DNA of 64,000 bases from Lysobacteraceae bacterium. Lineage in GTDB: Bacteria > Pseudomonadota > Gammaproteobacteria > Xanthomonadales > Rhodanobacteraceae. The notes under the pieces were generated by a model. It had not been told where the DNA came from. It made no database searches and was given only the letters and a program-made list of their open reading frames with translations. The translations under genes and the position numbers were made by a program. The stretch covers positions 186,001 through 250,000 of the forward strand of contig SEHB01000002.1 in assembly GCA_004143945.1 (NCBI GenBank), in the 5' to 3' direction. This document shows, one piece after another, positions 8,432 through 16,516 of the stretch (the stretch's first letter is position 1; every line of letters begins with the position of its first letter).

Positions 8432-9313
8432 TCAGCGGGGTGGGGAGGAAGGTGCAACGGCGCGATCGTGCAGCGGCAGCGATACGGTCCAGCCGCGCCG
8501 ACCGCTCGCGCCGGGCACGGTCAGCACGAGGTCGAAGCGCTCGGGCGCCTGGCTGAAATATTCGCTGCGGCCCGCGTCGATCACGAGCACGTCGCCGTCG
8601 CGCCGGAACGTGGGGCGTCGGTTGTCGAGCAGCTTGCGCTGCACCGCGTGCGCATCGAGCGCATCGGTCGACGGAAGGTCCGCGCCCTGCAGGCGGATCT
8701 GCACGCGCTCGCCATCGAGTTCGGCCCGGCCCTGCCATTGCACAGGGCGTGGCCGCTCGCGCTCCGCACGGTCGAACAGCGCGGACCAGCGTGGGTCGAC
8801 AGCGGGCCGAGCCTCGATCGGAAGCTCGAGTTCGACCGACTGCTTGCCCGGGATGCATTCCTCGCGGCAGGCGAGCCATTTGACCTCGGCCTTGATGCGC
8901 ACGCGCGTGCCGGCTCGCGCGTCGGCCGGGACCGTCAGCGCCACCGGCAGCACGATGTCGTTTTCATAGCCGAAGTTCTGCAGGCTCCCGACGACGAAGC
9001 GCTTCGGCAGTGGCCATTCAAGTTCGCCCGCGGCGTAGCCGGGGGGCAGCGCCCATGCGACGCGAGTCGGCAGTCCCGAATCGCCCGGATTGATCCAGTA
9101 GCTGTGCCAGTGTGGCGCATGGCGCAGGCGCAGTCCGAGCTGCGCGTCGGCGCCTGGCTGCAACGCAGTCGTACGCGAGACGAGGTCGACCGCGAGCGGC
9201 CGGTCCGCATCGGTCGTCGACGTGGACGCCTGCGAGGCGCAGGCCGACGTGGCGAACGCGGCAGCGGCGATCGCAGCCACGAAGCGGCGCGCGGAGCGGG
9301 GGGCGGGCGTCAT
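8432..9313 (-). CDS. stand-alone DsbD N-terminal-domain protein
   Basis: 293 residues from ATG 9313 (GAGGA six bases upstream; an ATG at 9325 is also possible). A signal peptide ends near ATSACASQA. The body (LRLRHAPHWHSYWINPGDSGLP; VKWLACREECIPG) matches the periplasmic N-terminal domain of DsbD/ScsB-type thiol:disulfide interchange proteins, with the C-x-x-x-C pair that normally passes electrons to substrates. The membrane domain and the C-terminal thioredoxin domain of full-length DsbD are absent: the gene stops and a separate redoxin follows after 11 bp. How it is reduced is not evident from this window. Confidence 0.75.
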   Translation of the reverse strand: MTPAPRSARRFVAAIAAAAFATSACASQASTSTTDADRPLAVDLVSRTTALQPGADAQLGLRLRHAPHWHSYWINPGDSGLPTRVAWALPPGYAAGELEWPLPKRFVVGSLQNFGYENDIVLPVALTVPADARAGTRVRIKAEVKWLACREECIPGKQSVELELPIEARPAVDPRWSALFDRAERERPRPVQWQGRAELDGERVQIRLQGADLPSTDALDAHAVQRKLLDNRRPTFRRDGDVLVIDAGRSEYFSQAPERFDLVLTVPGASGRRGWTVSLPLHDRAVAPSSPPR

Positions 9314-9415
9314 CGGGGTCCTCATTCGGCCAACCTGGGGGTCGAGACCGCGGGAGGCAGCGAAAGGTTGCACGCCTGCCCGCGCCCGCGCGATGAACGG
9401 TGCGGCGACCGCATG

Positions 9416-9964
9416 TCACGCGCCATCGAACAGCGCGCCCTGCCCGCCGCCGTACTGCGGAACCCCGTCCACGAGGCGAGCCGGTTCGCGGAAAGCGTGC
9501 GCGACGACGTCGGTCGCGAGGATATGGCGCACGCGCCAGCCGTGCAGTTCGAGATCGTCCGCGATCAGCGAGCGATGGCAGCGCCACCAGAGCAGCTCGG
9601 CGCACATCAGCGCGCAGCGGCGCTCGCGCGCGAGCGCGCAGAGCGCGTCGAAGGCAACGCGGTAGTCGGGGTCGGCGAGGTGGTCCGCATAGCCGCGGAA
9701 CGCCTCGTTGCGCCATACGCCGTTCGGCGAGTCCGCGCGCGGCCGTCGGCGGCCACCGAGTGCGACGAAGTGCCGGTAGTCGATGCCGGCGCTCGCGAGG
9801 CCATCGGCGAGCGCCTCGGTGCCGAACTGCGGATGCCGGCGCGAGCCCGGAAAGCGCCGCACGTCGGCGACGAGTTCGATCCGCTCGGATGCCAGGCGTG
9901 CGACGAAGGCTTCGAGCGACAGCGTCGAGTGGCCAATCGTCCAGATCGTCGGTGCAGCTGCCAT
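9416..9964 (-). CDS. DUF488 family protein
   Basis: 182 residues. The N-terminus IWTIGHSTLSLEAFVARLA and the motif LVADVRRFPGSRRHPQFG are diagnostic of the DUF488 family, and GIDYRHFVALGGRR and YADHLADPDYRVAF continue the match. Near the C-terminus, ALMCAELLWWRCHRSLIADDL has the conserved Cys/His/Arg cluster. The biochemical role of the family is not established. The start ATG 9964 has GAGG close upstream. It lies 102 bp upstream of the DsbD-N gene on the same strand and diverges from the small membrane protein at 10069. Confidence 0.85.
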   Translation of the reverse strand: MAAAPTIWTIGHSTLSLEAFVARLASERIELVADVRRFPGSRRHPQFGTEALADGLASAGIDYRHFVALGGRRRPRADSPNGVWRNEAFRGYADHLADPDYRVAFDALCALARERRCALMCAELLWWRCHRSLIADDLELHGWRVRHILATDVVAHAFREPARLVDGVPQYGGGQGALFDGA

Positions 9965-10068
9965 CGCCTCGCCTCGTCGCGGTGGGTCCCTTTCGGCACT
10001 GGCCGACCGCCCCCATCTGACCGAGCATGACCCCGCCGAACTGAACCGGCGGTTGCCTGGAGGCCTCG

Positions 10069-10266
10069 ATGCTCACGTTCCTGCTCTGGCTGCTGCTGCT
10101 CGTGGTGTGCTGGCCGCTCGCGCTGGTCGCGCTGCTGCTCTATCCGCTCGTGTGGCTGGTGCTGCTGCCGTTTCGCCTGCTCGGCTTCGCGGTCGAGGGC
10201 GTGCTCGGCTTCGTGCGCGCGCTCGTGATGCTGCCCGCGCGCGTGCTCGCCGGGCGCCCGGCTTGA
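10069..10266 (+). CDS. small hydrophobic membrane protein
   Basis: 65 residues, nearly all hydrophobic, with two likely membrane spans (FLLWLLLLVVCWPLALVALLL and LVWLVLLPFRLLGFAVEGVL) separated by a proline, and an arginine-bearing C-terminus. A good ribosome site (CTGGAGGCC) precedes ATG 10069. No family recognised. Its stop overlaps the TTG start of the downstream DUF924 gene, implying translational coupling. Confidence 0.65.
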   Translation: MLTFLLWLLLLVVCWPLALVALLLYPLVWLVLLPFRLLGFAVEGVLGFVRALVMLPARVLAGRPA

Positions 10267-10871
10267 GCGGCCACGACACGCTCGATCCTCGCGCAAGGCA
10301 GGTGCTTGCGTTCTGGTTCGACGAAGCGGCGACCGCGGCCGAAGCAAGCGCGCGCTGGTTCGGCCACGACGATGCATTCGACACGGCGATCCGCGCGCGC
10401 TTCTCGGCACTGCGCGAGGAGGCGATCGCCAGCCGCCTCGACGCGTGGCTCGCCGATCCGCACGGGCGCCTCGCGCTGATCCTGCTCGTCGACCAGTTCT
10501 CGCGCAACCTGTTCCGCGGTGATCCGCGTGCGTTCGAGCACGATCCGCTCGCGCGCCGCTGGAGCGTCGAAGGCATCGACGCCGGCGCCGACCGAACGCT
10601 GCAGCCGATCGAACGCGTGTTCTTCTATCTGCCGCTCGAGCATTCCGAAGCGCTCGCCGACCAGCAGCGCTCGGTGGCGTTGTTCACCTCGCTGCGCGAC
10701 GAGGCGCCCGCCGCGCGACGCGGCGAGTTCGACGTGTTCCTCGACTACGCGCGCCGTCATCACCACGTGATCGCGCGGCACGGGCGCTTCCCGCACCGCA
10801 ACGCGGTGCTCGGGCGCACCTCGACGGCCGAGGAAGCGGCCTACCTCGCGCAACCCGGCGCGGGCTTTTGA
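10263..10871 (+). CDS. DUF924 family protein
   Basis: 202 residues from a TTG at 10263 that overlaps the previous gene's TGA (TTGA). No ATG occurs before the conserved start RARQVLAFWFDEA. RWFGHDDAFDTAIRARF, LALILLVDQFSRNLFRGDPRAF and VFFYLPLEHSEALADQQRSV are all characteristic of the DUF924 (TPR-like helical) family of unknown function, and FPHRNAVLGR near the end completes the pattern. Length is normal. Coupling to a tiny membrane protein is the only contextual clue. Confidence 0.85.
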   Translation: MSGHDTLDPRARQVLAFWFDEAATAAEASARWFGHDDAFDTAIRARFSALREEAIASRLDAWLADPHGRLALILLVDQFSRNLFRGDPRAFEHDPLARRWSVEGIDAGADRTLQPIERVFFYLPLEHSEALADQQRSVALFTSLRDEAPAARRGEFDVFLDYARRHHHVIARHGRFPHRNAVLGRTSTAEEAAYLAQPGAGF

Positions 10872-10910
10872 TCGATCGGCGCATCGATCGTCCGGCGCGC
10901 GCTGACGTGC

Positions 10911-12185
10911 TCAGGGCACGCCTTCGAAGCCGTCCGCGAACAGGCGGTCGCCGGGACCTGCGCAGGTCAAGCGGCTGCAGCGCGCGAGCTTGATGTCGAG
11001 CAGCGACTGGTCGAAGTACGCGATCACGACCGCGCCGTCGTCGTCGATCGCGAGGTCCGCATCGATGCCGGTATGGAGCCCGTCACCGGAGCGCTCGATC
11101 CGCACCCGTTCGACGGCCTGGCAGCTCGGCTCGCCGCACTCCGCCACGTACAGCTCGGTGAACGTCGGCACGGAAGCGCTCTGCCGCTGGTAGGCGATCA
11201 CCGGGCGACCGTCGCTGCGCACCCCGATCGACGTGCTGTCGTCGAACCCGATCGCGAAATCGCCGTCGTCGATGACCGTCGACGACACGTTGCCATCGCA
11301 GTCCGGATCCGCGCAGCGACCGAAGCGCAGTACGGGTTCGGCCACGCCGAGGTGCGAGAACACCGGCAGGTCGTCGGTCCCGATCGCCATGTCCTGCCCG
11401 ACGCCGGCCGGCGTGTTGGTCTGGTAATAGAGCGTCTGTTCCGCATCGGCGCAGGGCACGATCGAGCAATCGAAGCCGTTGACGCCGACCAGGTCCTGCG
11501 CCCCCGTGAGGTTCTCCCACTGGCTGGACACGAACGGGTCGTTGCGCCCTGCGAAGGCGAGCGAGGCGAAGTCGCCCGCCGTGATCTGTCCGCCACCGTT
11601 CAAGGTTTCGATGTCCACGGCCGAACAGGCCGGCATGACGCAACGCGCATACATCAACGTGCCGGCGGTGAAGTCGCGGTACGCGAACGCCGCGCGGTTG
11701 TCGGGCCCGAACGCCCAGTCGACGTAGGCGCCGACGTCGTTCGGTCCGGGGTCGATCGTGAAGAAGTCATGGCCGCCGCCCGTGCAATCCGCGGTGACGC
11801 AGCGCACGACGTCGAGCCGGCGTTCCGCATTGTCCTGGAACGCGATCGCGGGGTTTCCGGCCGGCGTGATCGCGAGCGCGAAGTGCGCCGAGGTCACGTA
11901 GGTGCCGGTGAGCTCGATGATCGCGACGTCGCTGCAGTCCCAGTTGTTGCACTTGGCGACACGCAGCTTGTTCTGCAGCGTGCGGTAGGCGACCACCGGC
12001 AGGCCGTCGGCGCCGATCGCGAGCGAGGGCTGGCCGGCCATGCTGGTGTCGTCGATCGTGGTCACGGTCGCCGCATTGGCGACGGCTGCACACAGCGCGA
12101 ACACGACGCAGGCGCAGGCGCGCCAAGGCTGGCGCGAGCCGCGGTCGCGCGCGCGGGGGCGGAAGGAGACGATCGGGGGATTCAT
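10911..12185 (-). CDS. exported beta-propeller-like protein with C-terminal F-x-D-G-F-E motif
   Basis: 424 residues from ATG 12185 (GGAG nine bases upstream). The signal peptide core is ACACVVFALCAAVANA. The mature part consists of repeats of about 50-60 residues pairing a phrase like PSLAIGADGLPVVAYR with a cysteine pair (VAKCNNWDCSD, VVRCVTADCTG, YARCVMPACS, FGRCADPDCDG, VAECGEPSCQ, LARCSRLTCAG), so each blade probably holds one disulfide. The C-terminus is DRLFADGFEGVP, matching two other exported proteins in this window. The function is unknown; a secreted or surface location is likely. The repeat layout suggests a six- or seven-bladed propeller. Confidence 0.7.
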   Translation of the reverse strand: MNPPIVSFRPRARDRGSRQPWRACACVVFALCAAVANAATVTTIDDTSMAGQPSLAIGADGLPVVAYRTLQNKLRVAKCNNWDCSDVAIIELTGTYVTSAHFALAITPAGNPAIAFQDNAERRLDVVRCVTADCTGGGHDFFTIDPGPNDVGAYVDWAFGPDNRAAFAYRDFTAGTLMYARCVMPACSAVDIETLNGGGQITAGDFASLAFAGRNDPFVSSQWENLTGAQDLVGVNGFDCSIVPCADAEQTLYYQTNTPAGVGQDMAIGTDDLPVFSHLGVAEPVLRFGRCADPDCDGNVSSTVIDDGDFAIGFDDSTSIGVRSDGRPVIAYQRQSASVPTFTELYVAECGEPSCQAVERVRIERSGDGLHTGIDADLAIDDDGAVVIAYFDQSLLDIKLARCSRLTCAGPGDRLFADGFEGVP

Positions 12186-12320
12186 CGGGTTGTGCTCCGG
12201 AGGGGACCGGCACAGCCTCGCGACCGTCGCGCGGCGAGTCTCATCAAGCGCGTGCGATTTCGATCCAATTTGGATGCGAGCGTGCGGGCCGCCGCATGTC
12301 CGAAGGCTCCGCCGAAAAGT

Positions 12321-12376
12321 TCGGGGCTGAAGCCCCTCCCACGAAGAGCGCCTTGTGGGAGGGGCTTCAGCCCCGA
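12321..12376. terminator. REP-type bidirectional terminator hairpin
   Basis: A perfect 22-bp stem: the left arm (12321-12342) starts TCGGGGCTGAAGCCCC and the right arm (12355-12376) ends in the complement, with a 12-bp loop. AAAA precedes (12315-12318) and TTTTT follows (12379-12383), giving U-tracts in both directions. It lies just past the RES toxin stop and upstream of the exported propeller gene. The same GTGGGAGGGGC element recurs at 43851-43911. Confidence 0.8.
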
Positions 12377-12403
12377 GCTTTTTCCGCACGGAACCGCATC
12401 GCT

Positions 12404-13126
12404 TCAATCGGCCGCGGGCAGCCCGAGCTGCGCCGGCTCGAACGCCATGCGCCGCGCACCGAGGTCCGCTTCGGCGATGACGCGCTTGCGCGTGACCTTC
12501 ACGAGCCAGGTGTGCTGCTCGAGCGGCGCCTTCGACCGGAACGCGTTCGCCGACAACACCGCGAGGCAGGCCCGATGCTGCGGATCGCGCACCGAGCGAT
12601 AGCGGATCAGCGCGATCCCCGCTTCACGTGCTCCGCGCGCGAGCGCCTGCGTCGCCGCATAGGACGATGGATCCTCCCAGTCCGCGCGGCGCGGCGCGAA
12701 CGGTGCATCCGTCAACGCGAAACCGGTTCCCGCGACGTCCGCGCGGAACGCGGTGTGCGGCACCGGCGGCAGGTCCGGCGTGCCGGGCGAGTCGGCGAGG
12801 AAGCGCAGGCGCCAGTACGCGACTTCGGCGAGCGCGGTCTCGAGCGCGCTCGCGCCATACCAGACGCCGGGATCACCGATGCCACGAAAACGCGACCCCG
12901 CGGGCGGCGGCGCCGGATAGCGGAACGGCGTCGCGAGCAGGTAGTGCAGCGGCGTCGCGTCCGCGGGCAGCGGCGGCTTCGCCTGCTCGAGCAGGTCCTC
13001 GAGCAGCGCCTGCTCGGCGAGCGTGTCGACGAGGCGCATCGTCGATGCGCGATGCTGCACCTCGACCACGCGCCAGGGTTTGGCCGCGAGGCGGCGCGCA
13101 GCGCCGCGGAGGGTGTCGATGTCCAT
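12404..13126 (-). CDS. RES-domain toxin of an RES-Xre toxin-antitoxin pair
   Basis: 240 residues, normal for the family. RES toxins carry an ADP-ribosyltransferase-like fold and deplete NAD+. The conserved R-E-S set is visible: an Arg in GSRFRGIGDPGVWYGAS, the Glu in LETALAEVAYWRLRF, and a Ser in SSYAATQALARGAREAGIAL. The gene is downstream of and on the same strand as a ParS/MbcA-type antitoxin (gap 88 bp), the standard arrangement. The start ATG 13126 has a weak ribosome site (CTGAAG), consistent with limited toxin translation. A strong bidirectional terminator follows. The assignment of the exact catalytic Arg is by motif only. Confidence 0.85.
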   Translation of the reverse strand: MDIDTLRGAARRLAAKPWRVVEVQHRASTMRLVDTLAEQALLEDLLEQAKPPLPADATPLHYLLATPFRYPAPPPAGSRFRGIGDPGVWYGASALETALAEVAYWRLRFLADSPGTPDLPPVPHTAFRADVAGTGFALTDAPFAPRRADWEDPSSYAATQALARGAREAGIALIRYRSVRDPQHRACLAVLSANAFRSKAPLEQHTWLVKVTRKRVIAEADLGARRMAFEPAQLGLPAAD

Positions 13127-13214
13127 CTTCAGTCAGGCGTGGCGGGCAGGGGTCTCGCAGCCTCCGCCGCACGCGTCGCAGGTGACGCGATGCGACGCCG
13201 GCGATCCGTGCGGA

Positions 13215-13598
13215 TCACAGCCGCGCGCGCGCGCTGTCGAGGTAGTGCAGCACGTGGACGAGTCCCTCGGCCGTGCGTAGCCGGTCAAGCGGCCGTGCGC
13301 CACCGAACGCGAGATTCGGCGATTCGAGCCAGGCGCGCGCGGCGGCGTCGTTGGATCCGACGATCGCGTCGAGCGAACGGAACACGCGGATCCAGAGCCG
13401 CGCGAGTTCGCCGGCCTTGCCGTCGGGATCGATCGGTGTCGAGCGCGCACGCGAGATCGTAGAGGCGCTGACGCCGATGATCTCGGCCAGCGTGCGCTGC
13501 GGCACGCCGAGCACCTCGGCCGCGCGCAGCGTCGCCTTGGTCAGCACCGCGGCCGCATCGGCTGCCTGCGCGGGAACGCCATTCGGGGAAGCGGTCAT
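13215..13598 (-). CDS. Xre/MbcA/ParS-type antitoxin (DUF2384)
   Basis: 127 residues from ATG 13598 with GGGAG seven bases upstream. An N-terminal Xre-like helix-turn-helix (LAEIIGVSASTISRAR) is followed by the DUF2384 toxin-binding domain (LARLWIRVFRSLDAIVGSN, AARAWLESPNLAFGGARPLDRLRTAEG), which normally ends by plugging the active site of the partner RES toxin. Paired palindromes directly upstream (13611-13652) are the likely autorepression operators. The long open frame upstream of ATG 13598 is antisense to the DUF938 gene and is discounted. Confidence 0.88.
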   Translation of the reverse strand: MTASPNGVPAQAADAAAVLTKATLRAAEVLGVPQRTLAEIIGVSASTISRARSTPIDPDGKAGELARLWIRVFRSLDAIVGSNDAAARAWLESPNLAFGGARPLDRLRTAEGLVHVLHYLDSARARL

Positions 13599-13610
13599 CG
13601 AGTGACTCCC

Positions 13611-13652
13611 GTTGCACCTGCAATCATCCTCCGTCGAACGTGCAGGTGCAAC
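13611..13652. promoter_or_regulatory. paired palindromic operators of the RES-Xre operon
   Basis: GTTGCACCTGCA (13611-13622) and TGCAGGTGCAAC (13641-13652) are perfect inverted copies 18 bp apart. Each copy is itself a small dyad (TGCA-CC/GG-TGCA), centred 28 bp apart. They sit between the antitoxin ribosome site and the divergent DUF938 gene, the expected place for cooperative autorepression by the antitoxin. Confidence 0.65.
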
Positions 13653-13705
13653 AGTGGCGGTGCCGCACGGATTCCCCTCGCGCGCCGCGTGCTGCACACT
13701 GGGGC

Positions 13706-14302
13706 ATGGACCCGAAGCCGCACTCATCCGCAAGCGAGCGCAACCGCGATCCGATCCTCGGCGTGCTGCAGGGCTACTTCGCCGACCGTCGACGCGTGCT
13801 CGAGATCGGCAGCGGCACCGGCCAGCACGCGGTGCATTTCGCGCGTGCGCTGCCGCGGCTCCACTGGCAGGCCTCCGACCGCGACGGCAACCTGCCCGGC
13901 ATCCGCGCGTGGCTCGACGAGGCCGCGCTGCCGAACACGCCGCCCGCGGTCGAACTCGACGTGACCGGCGCGTGGCCACCGCAAACGTTCGATGCGGTGT
14001 TCAGCGCGAACACGCTGCACATCATGGCCTGGCCCGAAGTCGAGGCGATGTTCGCCGCACTGCCCGGCGTGACCACCGCCGACGCGAAGCTCGCGATCTA
14101 CGGACCGTTCAACGTCGATGGTCGCTACACGAGCGACAGCAACGCCGCATTCGACGCCTCGCTGAAGGCGCGCTCCGACGCGATGGGGATCCGCGACATC
14201 GCCGCAGTCGACGCACTCGCGCGCAGCGCGGGATTCGATCCCGTCGACGACATCGCGATGCCCGCGAACAACCGGATCCGGCTGTGGCAGCGGAGCCGCT
14301 GA
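13706..14302 (+). CDS. DUF938 family SAM-dependent methyltransferase-like protein
   Basis: 198 residues. ERNRDPILGVLQGYF is the DUF938 N-terminal signature. RVLEIGSGTGQHAVHFA is methyltransferase motif I (SAM-binding glycine loop), LHWQASDRDG provides the acidic ribose-binding residue, and FDAVFSANTLHIMAWPEVEAM is motif IV of this family. AIYGPFNVDGRYTSDSN and GIRDIAAVDALARSAGF complete the match. The substrate is unknown. It diverges from the RES-Xre operon, whose operators lie in the shared 107-bp gap. Confidence 0.85.
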   Translation: MDPKPHSSASERNRDPILGVLQGYFADRRRVLEIGSGTGQHAVHFARALPRLHWQASDRDGNLPGIRAWLDEAALPNTPPAVELDVTGAWPPQTFDAVFSANTLHIMAWPEVEAMFAALPGVTTADAKLAIYGPFNVDGRYTSDSNAAFDASLKARSDAMGIRDIAAVDALARSAGFDPVDDIAMPANNRIRLWQRSR

Positions 14303-14413
14303 GCGCGGCGACGTGCACGCGATGACGACGCGGATGTCGATCCGCGGCCTGCCCGCTCGTCGGGATCGGACAGTGCGCGCCCGCCGTGGGCGCGCGATCC
14401 GCGGAGGCGATCG

Positions 14414-14767
14414 ATGAAGACGTTCCTGGCCGTATACCTCGGCAGCGACGAGGCGATGTCCGACTGGAATGCCCTGCCCGAGGGTGAACGCGAGCGACGG
14501 CAGCAGGAAGGCGTCGCGCGCTGGCGCGCGTGGGCCGAACGCCACGCGGCGTCGATCGTCGACCACGGCGGGCCGCTCGGGCGCACCAAGGCCGTTTCCG
14601 CGACCGGCATCGCCGACGTGCGCAACGCGATGGCCGCATACGTGATCGTGCGCGCGGACAGCCACGAGCACGCGGCGCGGATGTTCGAGGGACACGCGCA
14701 TTTCACTTTGCTGCCGGGCCACTCGGTCGAGATCATGAAATGCCTGCCCATGCCCGCGCAGGCTTGA
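14414..14767 (+). CDS. YCII-like domain protein
   Basis: 117 residues from ATG 14414, with GGAGG eight bases upstream. The protein has a ferredoxin-like YCII/dimeric alpha-beta barrel pattern: KTFLAVYLGS at the start, WRAWAERHAASIVDHGGPLG in the middle with the conserved His-Gly region, and AAYVIVRADSHEHAARMFEG then a final strand ending VEIMKCLPMP. YCII proteins are small enzymes or ligand-binding proteins, some fused to ECF sigma factors. The role here is unknown. Confidence 0.75.
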   Translation: MKTFLAVYLGSDEAMSDWNALPEGERERRQQEGVARWRAWAERHAASIVDHGGPLGRTKAVSATGIADVRNAMAAYVIVRADSHEHAARMFEGHAHFTLLPGHSVEIMKCLPMPAQA

Positions 14768-14834
14768 GGGGAACCATGCCCGCGCGCCGGCTGCACCTGC
14801 GCGCCGTCATGCGGCGGGCGTGCGATCAGCCTGG

Positions 14835-15461
14835 ATGACCGACGACGCCTCCAATGGATGGGAAGCCGTCGCGCGCGCATTCATCGCCGCACGTTCGGGC
14901 GTCGGCGCGGACGTCGTGCGCAACTGGAGTCGTTCGCTGCCCACCGGCGCAGCCGTGCTCGACCTCGGCTGCGGCGCCGGCGTGCCGGTGTCGCGGGTGC
15001 TCGCGGAGCAAGGCTGCCAATTGCACGGTATCGATGCGTCGCCGACGCTGGTCGAGGCGTGGCGGCACCGGTTCCCGCAAGCACCGGTCGCATGCGAGGC
15101 TGCCGAGGCGTCGGCATTCTTCGACCGCGCCTTCGACGGCATCGTCGCGATCGGCCTGCTGTTCCTGCTCGAACCCGCGGCGCAACGCGCCGTGATCGCG
15201 CGCGTCGCGGCGGCGCTGGTTCCCCGCGGTCGCTTCCTGTTCACCGCGCCGGAGCAGGCGGTGCGCTGGAACGACCTGCTCACGGGACGCGCGTCGGTGT
15301 CGCTCGGCCGCGATGCGTACCGGCGCCTGCTCGCCGAAGCCGGCCTGCAGCTCGAACGCGAGTCGATCGACGGAGGCGGGAACCACTATTTCGATGCGGT
15401 GCGCAGGCGCGGTGGAGCGGTGCCCTCGCACGCGAGCGTCCGCCCGCTGGAGTCGGATTGA
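14835..15461 (+). CDS. class I SAM-dependent methyltransferase
   Basis: 208 residues. AVLDLGCGAGVPVSRVLAEQ is methyltransferase motif I and LHGIDASPTLVEAWRHRFP holds the acidic loop. FDGIVAIGLLFLLEPAAQRAVI is motif IV and LVPRGRFLFTAPEQAVRWND follows as motif V/VI. The overall type is the Methyltransf_11/25 small-molecule group; the substrate is unknown. ATG 14835 was chosen, with GTG 14820 as an alternative. The coding end at 15461 is only about 25 bp from the truncated end of a DNA methyltransferase on the other strand, marking the left edge of a small foreign-looking segment. Confidence 0.75.
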   Translation: MTDDASNGWEAVARAFIAARSGVGADVVRNWSRSLPTGAAVLDLGCGAGVPVSRVLAEQGCQLHGIDASPTLVEAWRHRFPQAPVACEAAEASAFFDRAFDGIVAIGLLFLLEPAAQRAVIARVAAALVPRGRFLFTAPEQAVRWNDLLTGRASVSLGRDAYRRLLAEAGLQLERESIDGGGNHYFDAVRRRGGAVPSHASVRPLESD

Positions 15462-15484
15462 TGCCGATGCTCGAGGCTTCACAA

Positions 15485-15825
15485 TCCTTGTTGCCCGTGT
15501 TGTAGGGCGGGTCGATGTAGATCACCCGCACACGTCCGGCATGGGTGGACTTGAGCAGGCGCAAGGCATCGAAGTTGTCGCCCTCGATGATCAGTTTGCG
15601 ATGCGGCGCCTCGGCCGCCATGTCCTCTGGCCGATGGCTCCACTCGGCCACCTGACGCGGGAGCACCACGTCTGCATTGAGCGCGACATCGCGGGCGATG
15701 GCGTCGCTCTCCCAGTTCAGGCCGAGCTTGCGTTTGGTCAGGTGCTCGACCAGCAGGCGACGCAGTTCGGGCGCGCCCAACGCCTCCAGGCGGGCCATGA
15801 GTGATTGGGCGTTGGCGTTCGTCAT
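15485..15825 (-). pseudogene. truncated adenine-specific DNA methyltransferase (Mod-like), 3' part deleted
   Basis: From ATG 15825, about 113 residues match the N-terminus of type III/type I-like N6-adenine methyltransferases: LRRLLVEHLTKRKLGLNWES, RKLIIEGDNFDALRLLKS and the catalytic motif VIYIDPPYNTGNKD (DPPY). Directly after NKD the similarity stops and the frame runs antisense into the methyltransferase gene at 14835-15461. Intact Mod proteins have about 500 further residues, including the target-recognition and SAM-binding parts, so this piece cannot be functional. Its ATG overlaps the vapC stop by four bases (ATGA), so the intact gene once sat in an operon behind vapBC. Confidence 0.8.
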
Positions 15826-16244
15826 GGCGGGCTGATGATGTCCAGCTTCGGATAATAGGTGCGATACCGCTTCGCATCCCGCGTCAGCAACACCATGCCC
15901 TCGATGGCGGCATGGGCGCCGATGTAGAAATCCGGGAGCGGAGAGGTCCGGGCGCCCTTGGCTCGGCGGTACTGCAGGAAGGCCTTCCCGGCGAGAAAAC
16001 CCGCTTCCCAAGGCAGCTCCAGCCGGGTGAAGGCGTCGGCCGGGAGCGCGTCGTCCAGCTCCTCGATGCGCTCGAACCCCACGGAGACCTCGGCGTAGAC
16101 GATGGGATTGATGCACAGCTCGGCCTTGGCCGCGCAGTCATCGAGTTGCGCCGCCGACCATTCGTACCAGTCAGGATCGTCGGTCAGCACGTCGAGCAAG
16201 ACATTGGCGTCCACCAGGACGCGCCTCGTCGCGGCAGGGCTCAC
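15822..16244 (-). CDS. vapC: VapC-type PIN-domain ribonuclease toxin
   Basis: 140 residues. The PIN-domain acidic residues that bind Mg2+/Mn2+ are visible: D12 in VLVDANVLLDVL, E52 in VYAEVSVGFE, D105 in LPDFYIGAHAA and D123 in LLTRDAKRYRTYYP. VapC toxins cut RNA, often initiator tRNA or rRNA. It follows its probable RHH antitoxin after 10 bp and overlaps the DNA methyltransferase remnant downstream by four bases. The base composition is visibly less GC-rich than the neighbouring genes, suggesting acquisition by transfer. Confidence 0.88.
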   Translation of the reverse strand: MSPAATRRVLVDANVLLDVLTDDPDWYEWSAAQLDDCAAKAELCINPIVYAEVSVGFERIEELDDALPADAFTRLELPWEAGFLAGKAFLQYRRAKGARTSPLPDFYIGAHAAIEGMVLLTRDAKRYRTYYPKLDIISPP

Positions 16245-16254
16245 GGCGCGTGCC

Positions 16255-16503
16255 TCATGCGCCGCGGGTCAGCTTCATGATCTCGTCGGTGCCCATGTGC
16301 GCGGTCGCACGGCCGCGCAGGCGCGCCGCCAGGCTGCCGCGGCGGGTCTTCGGCGGATGGGCGATGGTCGTCTCGGCCTCGCGCAGCGCGGCTTCACGCA
16401 CGAAAGCGGCCACCGGCAAGCCGTGCAGCTTGGCGGCGCGGCGCAATCGGTTCTTGTCCTCGACGCTGAGGCGCAGATCGAGGCGGTCGGCGCTTTCGGC
16501 CAT
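16255..16503 (-). CDS. vapB: ribbon-helix-helix antitoxin paired with VapC
   Basis: 82 residues from ATG 16503, with a perfect AGGAGG ribosome site. DRLDLRLSVEDKNRLRRAAK is an N-terminal ribbon-helix-helix (DUF1778/CopG-like) DNA-binding segment. The C-terminal tail (AHPPKTRRGSLAARLRGRA) is basic and flexible, typical of a toxin-binding region. The open frame upstream of 16503 is not used: a palindrome at 16517-16535 and the ribosome site fix the start. It probably represses its own operon through that palindrome. Confidence 0.82.
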   Translation of the reverse strand: MAESADRLDLRLSVEDKNRLRRAAKLHGLPVAAFVREAALREAETTIAHPPKTRRGSLAARLRGRATAHMGTDEIMKLTRGA

Positions 16504-16516
16504 GTCGGGCCTCCTT

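Noticed and set aside
13133..13450. Minus-strand frame with a cysteine-rich end (CDACGGGC)
   Set aside because: It overlaps the antitoxin gene in another frame and has no start signal; the cysteines are incidental.
15280..15484. Continuation of the DNA methyltransferase frame beyond the break
   Set aside because: After NKD the translation loses all similarity and runs antisense through the methyltransferase gene at 14835-15461, so it was not counted as coding.
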